Positions 9,104-17,989 of a DNA stretch of 64,000 nt are shown piece after piece. Numbering within the stretch: position 1 is the first letter of the stretch; each line of letters begins with the position of its first letter. Source of the DNA: Shinella zoogloeoides (GTDB taxonomy: Bacteria > Pseudomonadota > Alphaproteobacteria > Rhizobiales > Rhizobiaceae); the NCBI RefSeq assembly GCF_020883495.1, contig NZ_CP086610.1:3365001-3429000 (forward strand). The letters run 5' to 3'. The position numbers and the translations under genes are program-made. The notes under the pieces are model-generated. The model saw nothing but the letters and a program-made list of their open reading frames with translations. It made no database searches and was not told the origin of the DNA.

Positions 9104-10408
9104 TCAAAGACCGAAGGCATCCTTGAACTGGTACCACCAGGAACCGATGGTCGAATACTGCGCACGGAACATGCGACCGCCCGGGAAGGGAATCCAGGGC
9201 AGCTTCTCGAACTGGTTGAAGCGCGACAGATCGCCGTGAATCGCTTCGCTCAGGATCTGGCCGAAGAGATGCGAGCCGGTGACGCCGTGACCGCTGTAGC
9301 CATGGGCGAAATAGGTGTTCTTTCCGATCTTGCCCATCTGCGGCACGCGCGAGAAGGAGAGCGCGAAATTGCCGCTCCAGGCATAGTCGATCTTCACGCC
9401 CTTCAGCGACGGGAAGACTTTTTCGAGGTTCGGGCGGATTTTCGCCCTGACGTCGGCCGGGTCCGTGCCGCCATAGACGGTGCCGCCGCCGAAGATCATG
9501 CGCTTGTCGGCCGAGAGGCGGAAATAGTCGAGGATGTAGCGCACGTCCTCCACGCACATGTCGCTCGGGATCAGTGCATCGGCGCGATCACCCAGCGGCT
9601 CGGTGGCGATCATCTGGGTCGAAACCGGCATGACGCGCGAGACGAGCTTCGGCACGACATGGCCGAGATAGGCGTTGCCGCAAAGCACGGCGGCATTCGC
9701 CGTCACGCTGCCTTTCGCGGTATGAATGACGGGCTTTTCCGCCTCATGCTCGACGCGGATGACGGGCGACTGTTCGTAGATCACGCCGCCGAGCGATTCC
9801 AGCGCCTTCGCCTCGCCGAGGGTCAGGTTGAGCGGGTGCATGTGGCCGCCGCTCGTGTCCAGCATGCCGCCGATATAGGCGTCGGTATTCACCAGCTTCT
9901 GCATGGCAGCCTTGTCCAGCAACTGGTAATCGTCCATGCCGTAGCTCTTCCACAGCGCCTTCTTGTGCTCCAGCTCCTTCATATGGGCGGGCGTATAGGC
10001 GGCGTAGATATTGCCATTCTTCAGGTCACAGTCGATCTGGTACTGCGAAACGAGGCGGCGGATGATCTTGCCGCCTTCCTGCACCAGACCGCCGATGAAG
10101 GCGCCGGCCTCGTCGCCGTAGCGGCGCTTGATCGTGTCGAGGCTGGCATTGAGGCCATTGACGAGCTGGCCGCCATTGCGCCCGGACGCGCCCCAGCCGA
10201 TGCCGGCGCCTTCCACCATCACGACCTTGTAGCCCTTTTCGGCAAGGTGGATGGCGGTGGAGAGGCCGGAATAGCCGGCGCCGAGCACGGCGACATCGGC
10301 CGTGACCGCGCCCTCCAGCACCTTCGGCGTGCGGATGATGTTGCGGGAAGCAGCGTAGTAGCTGTCGGGATATTCGCCGTTGCCGGCATAGGAAGCTTTG
10401 TTGGCCAT
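9104..10408 (-). CDS. puuB: FAD-dependent oxidoreductase, gamma-glutamylputrescine oxidase-like
   Basis: The 434-aa protein is a DAO-family flavoenzyme. It has an ADP-binding Rossmann loop (VAVLGAGYSGLSTAIHLAEK) near residue 40, IGWGASGRNGGQLVNGLN, and the C-terminal FAD contact FAHGYSGHGVTGSHLFGQIL. PuuB oxidises gamma-glutamylputrescine to the aldehyde, releasing H2O2 and ammonia. The start is ATG 10408, which overlaps the upstream glutamine-synthetase-like gene by one base. Linkage to that PuuA-type ligase is the main support for this substrate; other amine substrates are possible. The frame remains open upstream but only as an antisense extension into puuA. Confidence 0.85.
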   Translation of the reverse strand: MANKASYAGNGEYPDSYYAASRNIIRTPKVLEGAVTADVAVLGAGYSGLSTAIHLAEKGYKVVMVEGAGIGWGASGRNGGQLVNGLNASLDTIKRRYGDEAGAFIGGLVQEGGKIIRRLVSQYQIDCDLKNGNIYAAYTPAHMKELEHKKALWKSYGMDDYQLLDKAAMQKLVNTDAYIGGMLDTSGGHMHPLNLTLGEAKALESLGGVIYEQSPVIRVEHEAEKPVIHTAKGSVTANAAVLCGNAYLGHVVPKLVSRVMPVSTQMIATEPLGDRADALIPSDMCVEDVRYILDYFRLSADKRMIFGGGTVYGGTDPADVRAKIRPNLEKVFPSLKGVKIDYAWSGNFALSFSRVPQMGKIGKNTYFAHGYSGHGVTGSHLFGQILSEAIHGDLSRFNQFEKLPWIPFPGGRMFRAQYSTIGSWWYQFKDAFGL

Positions 10409-11751
10409 CAGACGATTTCCAGGTAGGCGCTGAATTCGAAGTCGGTCACCTGTTCGGCGAAACCGGCGATTTCCTGCCGCTTGCAGGCGATCAGCATGGA
10501 GCGGAGATCCGCATCGAAGATTTCCGAGACGATCGAGCCGTTCTCGAAGGCGGTGACGGCAGAGCCCCATTCGCTGGGAATGCGCGGCAACTGCGAAAGA
10601 TAGGCCCGGCCCGAGACCGGCGCCGGCGGCTCCCACTTGTTGCGGATGCCGACGAGGGCAGCGCCGAGAATGGCGGCCATGACGAGATAGGGGTTGGCGT
10701 CGGCGCCGGCGACACGGTGCTCGATGCGCCGCGCCTTGTTGTTGCCGCCCGGAATGCGGATGGCGGCCGTGCGGTTCTCATAGCCCCAGGAAATCGAGGT
10801 CGGCGCATGGGTGTCCGGGCGCAGGCGGCGATAGGAATTGTAGTGCGGGGCGAAGAGCAGGGTCGATTCCGCCATGCCGCGCGTCAGGCCGGCGACGGCA
10901 TGTTTCATGATGGCCGAGCCTTCCGCCGTGCCGTCGTCGAAGACATTGTTGCCGTCCTCGTCGATCACGCTGAAATGCATGTGCATGCCGCTGCCCGAGC
11001 GCATGCCGTAGGGCTTGGCCATGAAGGTGGCGGCAAAGCCGTGCTTGCGCGCGATGCCCTTGACGATGCGCTTGAAGAACAGCGCGTCGTCGGCCGCTTT
11101 CAACGGATCGTCGGAATGCATCAGGTTGATTTCGAACTGGCCGATGCCGTTTTCCGCGACGGCCGAATCCGCCGGCACGTTCTGCCGCTCGCATTCCGCA
11201 TAGACGTCGGAGAAGAACTGGCCGAAATCGTCGAGTTCGTCGATGGAGAGGATGGCGTCGGAATCGAGGCGCTTGCCGGTATAGGGCGAGATCGGCGGCT
11301 CGGCATGATCCGGCTCGGCGTCGATCAGGTAGAATTCCATTTCCGAGGCGACGACCGGGCGAAGGCCCAGCTCGTTATACTGCCGCACGATATTGGCGAG
11401 CGCCTGACGCGGATCGGCAAGGAACGGCTCGCCGCTCTCCTTGAACAGCCAGAGCGGCACGACGGCGGAAGGCTTCAGCGTCCAGCTGACGGGCAGCGGC
11501 CCGCGGCCGGTCGCCGCGCAGATGCCGTCCATGTCGCCCGAGGCGAAGACGTGGCTCGAGCCGACGATATCCTCACCCCACACATCGACGCCGACGATGG
11601 ACAGCGGCATGCGGATACCGCCCTTCAGCACCTTTTCCGCCTGCCCTACCGGCACGCGCTTGCCGCGCAGAATGCCGTTCAGGTCGCAGACGACGGCCTG
11701 GATGCTCTCCACGCCATCGGCATTGATCAGCCAGTTGGAATCGTCAGTCAC
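10408..11751 (-). CDS. puuA: Glutamine synthetase family protein, probable gamma-glutamylputrescine synthetase
   Basis: This 447-aa class I glutamine-synthetase fold protein starts at GTG 11751 behind GGAAGGGG. It shows the catalytic-domain motifs VVASEMEFYLID, AENGIGQFEINL, FMAKPYGMRSGSGMHMHFS and the ATP/metal region AIRIPGGNNKARRIEHR. PuuA-type enzymes ligate glutamate to putrescine using ATP. The N-terminal domain is short, as in PuuA rather than GlnA, and the next gene encodes a PuuB-like oxidase. The gene is divergent from a GntR regulator, with palindromic operator-like sequence between them. Confidence 0.87.
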   Translation of the reverse strand: MTDDSNWLINADGVESIQAVVCDLNGILRGKRVPVGQAEKVLKGGIRMPLSIVGVDVWGEDIVGSSHVFASGDMDGICAATGRGPLPVSWTLKPSAVVPLWLFKESGEPFLADPRQALANIVRQYNELGLRPVVASEMEFYLIDAEPDHAEPPISPYTGKRLDSDAILSIDELDDFGQFFSDVYAECERQNVPADSAVAENGIGQFEINLMHSDDPLKAADDALFFKRIVKGIARKHGFAATFMAKPYGMRSGSGMHMHFSVIDEDGNNVFDDGTAEGSAIMKHAVAGLTRGMAESTLLFAPHYNSYRRLRPDTHAPTSISWGYENRTAAIRIPGGNNKARRIEHRVAGADANPYLVMAAILGAALVGIRNKWEPPAPVSGRAYLSQLPRIPSEWGSAVTAFENGSIVSEIFDADLRSMLIACKRQEIAGFAEQVTDFEFSAYLEIV

Positions 11752-11769
11752 GTCAAATCCCCTTCCGTA

Positions 11770-11794
11770 TCACATAATTATTTTTGTGATCACA
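11770..11794. promoter_or_regulatory. Candidate GntR operator between puuA and gntR
   Basis: The AT-rich intergenic stretch contains TCACA (11770-11774) and TGTGA (11785-11789) as an inverted repeat. The second arm forms a perfect 10-bp palindrome, TGTGATCACA (11785-11794). FCD-type GntR repressors usually bind short palindromes in their own divergent promoters. This location, between the two divergent starts, fits that role. No binding data are available. Confidence 0.45.
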
Positions 11795-11892
11795 TTTTCC
11801 AGATATGCACACTTTCTTGTCACGGGTCAAGCTGCTAGAACCTGTCACGAAGGACAGGCTGGCACCCGACAGCCTTTCACAGGAGGTATGGA

Positions 11893-12588
11893 TTGGGCAA
11901 CTTGGCGCTGGAATCGCTGGAGCGGCCGGAAGGCATGACGACGCATGAATATGCGCATCGCCGCCTGCGCCAGGCCATCATGGTCGGCTCGATCCGCCCC
12001 GGCGAATCGCTGACCATCCGCGGCATTGCCGAGGCGATGGAGAGCAGCCCGACGCCGGTGCGCGAGGCGCTGCGCCGTCTCTCCGCGGAAGGCGCGCTGC
12101 GCGTGCTCGACAATCGCCGCATCATGGTGCCGCGCATGACGGCGGACCGTTTCAGCGAACTCGTCTCGCTGCGCTCCATGCTGGAGCAGCACGCCGCCCG
12201 CCGGGCCGTGCCGCATATCACCGAGCGCCGCATCGACCAGCTCGCCGAGATCGACCGCGCGCAGGACGAGGCCATCGCCCGCAAGGACAACGGCACCGCC
12301 CTCCTCCTGAACCAGGAATTCCATCGCACGCTATACACCGCCAATCCCGAGCAGGTGATCATGCCGATGGTGGAGAGCATCTGGCTCCAGCTCGGCCCCT
12401 TCCTCGGCATCGCCATGGAGCATGTCGCCCAGCTCTATTTCGTCGATCGCCACCAGGAGGCCATCGAGGCGCTGCGCAAGCGCGACGAGGACGCCGTGGC
12501 CACGGCGATCAAGGCCGACATTTCCGAGGGCATCGGCGGTTTCGAGCGTTCGGCCATCGAGAATCTCTTGAAACTTGCAGGACAATAA
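11893..12588 (+). CDS. GntR-family (FCD) transcriptional regulator
   Basis: This 231-aa regulator has an N-terminal winged helix (THEYAHRRLRQAIMVGSIRP, then SSPTPVREALRRLSAEGAL, residues about 16-75). A helical FCD effector domain follows (SLRSMLEQHAARRAV; LNQEFHRTLY). The start is TTG 11893, seven bases after AGGAGG (11881-11886). The ATG at 11888 is in another frame and too close to the Shine-Dalgarno. It is divergent from puuA and followed 39 bases later by an FAD oxidoreductase, so it probably controls polyamine or amino-acid oxidation genes on both sides. Confidence 0.9.
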   Translation: MGNLALESLERPEGMTTHEYAHRRLRQAIMVGSIRPGESLTIRGIAEAMESSPTPVREALRRLSAEGALRVLDNRRIMVPRMTADRFSELVSLRSMLEQHAARRAVPHITERRIDQLAEIDRAQDEAIARKDNGTALLLNQEFHRTLYTANPEQVIMPMVESIWLQLGPFLGIAMEHVAQLYFVDRHQEAIEALRKRDEDAVATAIKADISEGIGGFERSAIENLLKLAGQ

Positions 12589-12627
12589 ACGCACCGGCCA
12601 AAGGCCGGGCAACAGGGGGAATGGCAG

Positions 12628-13881
12628 ATGAAGGCGGATGTGATTGTTCTCGGCGCGGGCGTGGTCGGCATTTCGGCGGCGATCCATCTGGCCCGGCGCG
12701 GCAAGAAGGTGGTGATGATCGACCGCCGCGGCCCGGCCGAGGAAACCTCCTACGGCAATGCCGGCCTCATCCAGCGCGAGGGCGTCTTCCCTTACGGCTT
12801 CCCGCACGATTTCGGCGCGCTCTTCCGCTACGCGCTGAACAACACCATCGACGCCCATTATCACCCCTCGGCGATCCCGAGCATCATTCCCTTCCTCGCC
12901 CGCTACTGGTGGCATTCCGGCTTCCGCCAGCACCAGAGCATCGCCCATCTCTATGCCCCGCTCATCGAACATTCGATCAGCGAACACGCCGACCTCATCG
13001 CCGCCTCCGGTGCCGACGACCTCATCCGCAAGGACGGCTGGATGAAGGTCTTTCGCACGGAGAAGGAGCGGGACAAGGCCTATGCGGAGGCGGAAAAGCT
13101 TTCGGCCAATTTCGGCGTCAACCACCAGAAGCTGACGACGGCGGAAGTGGCCGCCGCCGAACCGCATATCCGCGCGGAACTGACCGGCGGCCTGCGCTGG
13201 ACCGACCCATGGTCGATCCGCGATCCCCAGAGCCTCCTCAAGCGCTACCTCGCCTATTTCCAGTCCCTCGGCGGCGAATTGAAATCCGGCGACGCGGCGA
13301 CCATCGAACATGTGCTTGAAGGCGAAGGCTGGCGCATCGCGACGCCCGAGGGACCGCTGGAAGCAAGGGACGTCGTCGTCGCGCTCGGCCCCTGGGCCGA
13401 TACGGTGACGCGCAAGCTCGGCTATCGCTTCCCGCTCGCCGTCAAGCGCGGCTACCACATGCATTACGGCGCGGAAGAGGGCGCGACGCTCAACAACTGG
13501 GTGCTCGACGCCGAGCGCGGCTATTTCCTCGCCCCCATGCTGCGCGGCATCCGCCTCACCACCGGCGCGGAGTTCGCCAGGCGCGACACGCGCAAAACCC
13601 CGGTCCAGCTTCGCCGCGCCGAAAAGGTCGCCCGCGAATTCTTCCCGCTCGCCGAACGGCGCGACGAGGAACCGTGGATGGGCGCCCGCCCCTGCACGCC
13701 GGACATGATGCCGGTCATCGGCAAGGCCCCACGCCATGCCGGTCTCTGGTTCGCCTTCGGCCATGCCCACCACGGCATGACCCTCGGCCCCATCACCGGC
13801 CGCGTGCTGGCGGAAAAGATGCTGGGCGAGCGCACGGTGATCAATATCGGGCCGTACCGGCCGGAGCGCTTTATCGCCTGA
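12628..13881 (+). CDS. FAD-dependent amino-acid oxidoreductase, DadA-like
   Basis: The 417-aa protein belongs to the DAO superfamily. The FAD-binding loop is VIVLGAGVVGISAAIHLARR at residues 5-24, and RRGPAEETSYGNAGLIQ is characteristic of D-amino-acid dehydrogenase-like proteins. The C-terminal FAD contact is FGHAHHGMTLGPITGRVLAE. A good ribosome site (AGGGGGA) precedes ATG 12628. It follows the GntR gene in the same direction. It probably oxidises a D-amino acid or a secondary amine, passing electrons to the quinone pool; the substrate is not determined. Its 3' end overlaps the convergent Lrp-type gene by 11 bases. Confidence 0.82.
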   Translation: MKADVIVLGAGVVGISAAIHLARRGKKVVMIDRRGPAEETSYGNAGLIQREGVFPYGFPHDFGALFRYALNNTIDAHYHPSAIPSIIPFLARYWWHSGFRQHQSIAHLYAPLIEHSISEHADLIAASGADDLIRKDGWMKVFRTEKERDKAYAEAEKLSANFGVNHQKLTTAEVAAAEPHIRAELTGGLRWTDPWSIRDPQSLLKRYLAYFQSLGGELKSGDAATIEHVLEGEGWRIATPEGPLEARDVVVALGPWADTVTRKLGYRFPLAVKRGYHMHYGAEEGATLNNWVLDAERGYFLAPMLRGIRLTTGAEFARRDTRKTPVQLRRAEKVAREFFPLAERRDEEPWMGARPCTPDMMPVIGKAPRHAGLWFAFGHAHHGMTLGPITGRVLAEKMLGERTVINIGPYRPERFIA

Positions 13882-14311
13882 TCCGCGTCGACAGGATGAT
13901 CGACGACAGCGTGCGCTCCACGCCGTCGATGGCGCCGATGCGGTCGATCAGGTGGTCGAGTTCCGCAATGGACGCCGCCTCGACCACGGCGATGAGATCG
14001 AAGCTGCCGCTCACCGAATGCAGCGTGCGCACGGCGGAAATGGCGTGCAGCTCCGTCGTGATGCGGGCGAGGGTCTTGGGCGCGATGGTGATCAGCACAT
14101 GGGCCTTCACCATGCCGCTCTCATAGGCGTCGGAAAGCTTGACGCCGTAGCCGGCGATCACGCCGTCGCGCTCCAGCCGGTCGATCTTCGCCTGCACGGT
14201 CGTGCGCGACAGGCCCAGCTTGCGGGCGATGGTCGCCGTCTGTTCGCGGGCGTTCTCGCTGAGGATGGCCAGAAGCGCGCGATCCTTGGCGCCTAGCGTC
14301 GAAATGCTCAT
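13871..14311 (-). CDS. Lrp/AsnC-family transcriptional regulator
   Basis: The 146-aa protein has the usual small Lrp architecture: an N-terminal helix-turn-helix (DRALLAILSENAREQTATIA, then LGLSRTTVQAKIDRLERDGV) and a C-terminal ligand-sensing RAM domain (VKAHVLITIAPKTLARI; SGSFDLIAVVEAASIAELDH). ATG 14311 is preferred over the in-frame GTG at 14317. It is divergent from the saccharopine-dehydrogenase-like gene, so lysine or a related amino acid is a plausible effector. Confidence 0.88.
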   Translation of the reverse strand: MSISTLGAKDRALLAILSENAREQTATIARKLGLSRTTVQAKIDRLERDGVIAGYGVKLSDAYESGMVKAHVLITIAPKTLARITTELHAISAVRTLHSVSGSFDLIAVVEAASIAELDHLIDRIGAIDGVERTLSSIILSTRIRR

Positions 14312-14330
14312 TTTCACCGTCGTTCTGCCG

Positions 14331-14348
14331 ATAATGATAACGCATTAT
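14331..14348. promoter_or_regulatory. Inverted repeat, candidate Lrp-type operator
   Basis: ATAATG (14331-14336) and CATTAT (14343-14348) form an inverted repeat with a six-base spacer. It lies between the divergent Lrp-type regulator and the saccharopine-dehydrogenase-like gene. The size is close to the roughly 15-bp Lrp-family sites, and it sits 20 bases upstream of the regulator start. This is inferred from position and symmetry only. Confidence 0.4.
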
Positions 14349-14423
14349 GCCAGATATGGCGCTTTAAATCGACAGCCCCTCCCCTCAAAATAAGTGCATC
14401 AATTCATGCCGGAGGGTAATCAC

Positions 14424-15524
14424 ATGAAGGACATCGTCGTCATCGGCGCAGGCAAGATCGGCTCGACCATCGCGCGCATGCTGGCCCATTGCGGAGACTA
14501 CCGCGTCACCGTCGCCGACCGCTCGGAAGACCAGCTCGCCGCCATCGAGAAGCACGATGCCGTTTCGACCGTCGTCGTCGACATCGCCGACGCCGTCGCC
14601 ATGAAGGCGCTGCTCACCGGCAAGTTCGCCGTTCTCTCGGCTGCCCCCTACCACCTGACGGTCGCCATCGCCGAAGCTGCCGCCGCTGCCGGCGTGCACT
14701 ATCTCGACCTCACGGAAGACGTCGAATCCACCCGCCAGGTCAAGCGCATCGCCGCGAACGCCAAGACGGCCTTCATTCCGCAGTGCGGCCTCGCACCGGG
14801 CTTCATCTCCATCGTCGCCAATGACCTCGCAAGCCGCTTCGACACGCTCGACAGCGTGCGCATGCGCGTCGGCGCCCTGCCGCAGTACCCGTCCAACGCT
14901 CTCAACTATAACCTGACCTGGAGCACGGACGGCGTCATCAACGAATATATCGAGCCCTGCGAAGCCATCGTCGAAGGCTCGCTGATCGAGGTTCCGGCCC
15001 TCGAAGAGCGTGAAGAATTCTCGCTCGACGGCGTCACCTACGAAGCCTTCAACACCTCGGGCGGCCTCGGCACGCTCTGCGAGACGCTGAAGGGCAAGGT
15101 TCGCACGCTGAACTACCGCACGATCCGCTATCCGGGCCACGCCGCCATCATGAAGGCGCTGCTCAACGACCTCGGCCTGCGTCACCGCCGCGAAGTCCTC
15201 AAGGACATCTTCGAAAACGCCCTGCCGACCACCACGCAGGACGTCGTGATCATCTTCGTGACCGTTTCCGGTCGCAAGGGCGGTCGCCTGATCCAGGAAA
15301 CCTACGCCAACAAGGTCTACAGCGCCCCGGTCGCCGGCGCCCTGCATTCCGCCATCCAGATCACGACGGCCGGCTCGATCTGCGCCGTGCTCGACATGCT
15401 GGCTGACGGTTCGCTGCGCGCCGAAGGCTTCGTACGCCAGGAAGAAATCGCCCTCGAGGCCTTCCTCGCCAACCGCTTCGGCCACTACTACGCCCAGGAA
15501 AACCGCGGCGCGCACGCCGCCTGA
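14424..15524 (+). CDS. Saccharopine dehydrogenase-like NAD(P) oxidoreductase
   Basis: The 366-aa protein starts at ATG 14424 behind a GGAGGG ribosome site. It opens with a Rossmann fold, KDIVVIGAGKIGSTIARML, followed by VLSAAPYHLTVAIAEAAAA and VHYLDLTEDVESTRQV. It belongs to the saccharopine dehydrogenase (LYS9-type) family: GLAPGFISIVANDLA and the later SGGLGTLCETLKGKVRTLNY support this. In this context, beside an Lrp regulator and upstream of aminoadipate enzymes, a role in lysine degradation is likely. Either saccharopine cleavage or a lysine-dehydrogenase activity is possible. A strong terminator follows. Confidence 0.82.
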   Translation: MKDIVVIGAGKIGSTIARMLAHCGDYRVTVADRSEDQLAAIEKHDAVSTVVVDIADAVAMKALLTGKFAVLSAAPYHLTVAIAEAAAAAGVHYLDLTEDVESTRQVKRIAANAKTAFIPQCGLAPGFISIVANDLASRFDTLDSVRMRVGALPQYPSNALNYNLTWSTDGVINEYIEPCEAIVEGSLIEVPALEEREEFSLDGVTYEAFNTSGGLGTLCETLKGKVRTLNYRTIRYPGHAAIMKALLNDLGLRHRREVLKDIFENALPTTTQDVVIIFVTVSGRKGGRLIQETYANKVYSAPVAGALHSAIQITTAGSICAVLDMLADGSLRAEGFVRQEEIALEAFLANRFGHYYAQENRGAHAA

Positions 15525-15540
15525 TTTTCCCGACCTCTTC

Positions 15541-15565
15541 AACGCCCCGGCCAAACCGGGGCGTT
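15541..15565 (+). terminator. Terminator after the saccharopine-dehydrogenase-like gene
   Basis: A 10-bp perfect stem, AACGCCCCGG / CCGGGGCGTT with a CCAAA loop, ends in TTTT beginning inside the arm. It lies 17 bases downstream of the stop codon. Confidence 0.8.
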
Positions 15566-15623
15566 TTCGCATCGTGGCCCAGCCGCGGGGAAGCAAAGAA
15601 CGCCACAAAGGCGCAAACCAATA

Positions 15624-15657
15624 AAAATGGGGCCTCCTGCGAGGCCCCTTTTCTTTT
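15624..15657. terminator. Bidirectional terminator between convergent genes
   Basis: The stem GGGGCCTC / GAGGCCCC (15629-15636 and 15641-15648, loop CTGC) is flanked by TTTTCTTTT on the plus strand and by a T-run on the minus strand (AAAA at 15624-15627). It lies directly after the MerR-ATPase stop on the minus strand and can serve both directions. Confidence 0.8.
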
Positions 15658-15661
15658 GGCA

Positions 15662-16618
15662 TCAGGCGGCGCTCGGCCGAAAGGCGATCACGCCCTCCGT
15701 CCGCGACCGCACGGCCGGCGTCGCAAGGCATGTCGCGACCGCCTCGTAGCCCCGCGCGCCCTTGCGCGGCGGCACGATCATCGGCATGTCGTGATTTGCC
15801 GGGCAGTAGAGGATGGTTTCGTCCGCGGACATATCGGCAAGATCGAGCATCGACGAGGAGCGCGTGAGCAGGAAAAGCGGACGCTCCCCGAAAGGCCGGC
15901 TTCGCAGATAGCGCCGCAACGCCTGCTGCGTGACCTGATCCAGCCCTTGCTCCACCATATCGATGACAAGGACTGCCGCCTCCGAGGCCTCGACGGCGAA
16001 GAGCAAGGCCGCCAAGGCCGGCGAGAAGTTCGCACCCTGTCCCAGAAGCCGGTGAAGATGACTGTCGCTTCGCGCCTCTACCACCGCATCGCCGTCCACC
16101 TGCCGCTCCAGCCCGATAAAGGCGGCATCCGGCAGGGCTTCCGAAATCGCCAGCGCCAACCGTGTCTTGCCGCTCCCCAGAGGACCGGTGATGTAGGTGA
16201 GGGGTTTCAGGGCCGGGAGCTCGAACCGCTCGCCACCCCATGGCCAGGGCAAATCCAGCGAGACGGCCGCCTCTACGGCCGACGCCACCTTCTTTCGCGC
16301 CGCCTCGACGGATTGAACCGTCTCGGCCATCCGGCCGATCTGGCTTTCGAGACCCGCCTGATGGGCGGCAAGCGCGGTATCGAGGCTACCGCCAGCCGAC
16401 AGGACACCCTTGATCTGCGTAAGCCCCATCCCGAGCCGCCGCAGGGCGGCAACCTCTCTTGCGCGCGCCAGTTCGGACGGGCCGTATATCCGCCAGCCGG
16501 CGGTGGTGCGCAGCGGGGTCAGCAATCCATTCTGCTCGTAGAGCCGGAGCGCCTTGGCCGAGACGCCGAGTTCCCTTGCCGCCTCGGCGGCGGTCAGATG
16601 AAGGCTGGACCTGCGCAC
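15662..16618 (-). CDS. MerR-type regulator fused to a P-loop NTPase domain
   Basis: This 318-aa protein joins two domains. Residues 5-75 are a MerR winged helix (LTAAEAARELGVSAKALRLY, then LRRLGMGLTQIKGVL), followed by a coiled-coil-like stretch (80-115). Residues 135-260 form a P-loop ATPase-like domain: TYITGPLGSGKTRLALA (Walker A 145-152) and VLVIDMVEQGLDQ as a probable Walker B with an aspartate. No ABC signature (LSGGQ) is visible, so it is not a normal transporter ATPase. It sits between two lysine-degradation genes and is bounded by terminators on both sides. It is thus transcribed alone; the target is unknown. The domain assignment is clear, the function is not. Confidence 0.82.
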   Translation of the reverse strand: MRRSSLHLTAAEAARELGVSAKALRLYEQNGLLTPLRTTAGWRIYGPSELARAREVAALRRLGMGLTQIKGVLSAGGSLDTALAAHQAGLESQIGRMAETVQSVEAARKKVASAVEAAVSLDLPWPWGGERFELPALKPLTYITGPLGSGKTRLALAISEALPDAAFIGLERQVDGDAVVEARSDSHLHRLLGQGANFSPALAALLFAVEASEAAVLVIDMVEQGLDQVTQQALRRYLRSRPFGERPLFLLTRSSSMLDLADMSADETILYCPANHDMPMIVPPRKGARGYEAVATCLATPAVRSRTEGVIAFRPSAA

Positions 16619-16693
16619 GAATCACCTCCCTGTCGTTCACCACCCTCTTATGCGGCCGGCCCCCGGGGCCGGGTCAAGCAGACGTTTCGGCAA

Positions 16694-16727
16694 AGAAAAA
16701 CCCGCCGCAGGCTGGCTGCGGCGGGTC
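16694..16727 (-). terminator. Terminator of the aminotransferase/semialdehyde dehydrogenase operon
   Basis: Read on the minus strand, an 11-bp stem ACCCGCCGCAG / CTGCGGCGGGT is followed by TTTTTC. It lies 24 bases after the aminotransferase stop, between that gene and the MerR-ATPase gene. Confidence 0.85.
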
Positions 16728-16750
16728 GGAAAGGCGAGGTGCGTGGCGGC

Positions 16751-17989
<1,239 letters not shown>

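Noticed and set aside
11888-11938. ATG 11888 as the GntR start
   Set aside because: It is in another frame that ends quickly and is only a base or two from the Shine-Dalgarno; the TTG at 11893 gives the full regulator.
12594-12608. CCGGCC-AAA-GGCCGG hairpin after gntR as a terminator
   Set aside because: It has a six-bp stem, no T-run, and the next gene follows closely in the same direction; at most a weak attenuating hairpin.
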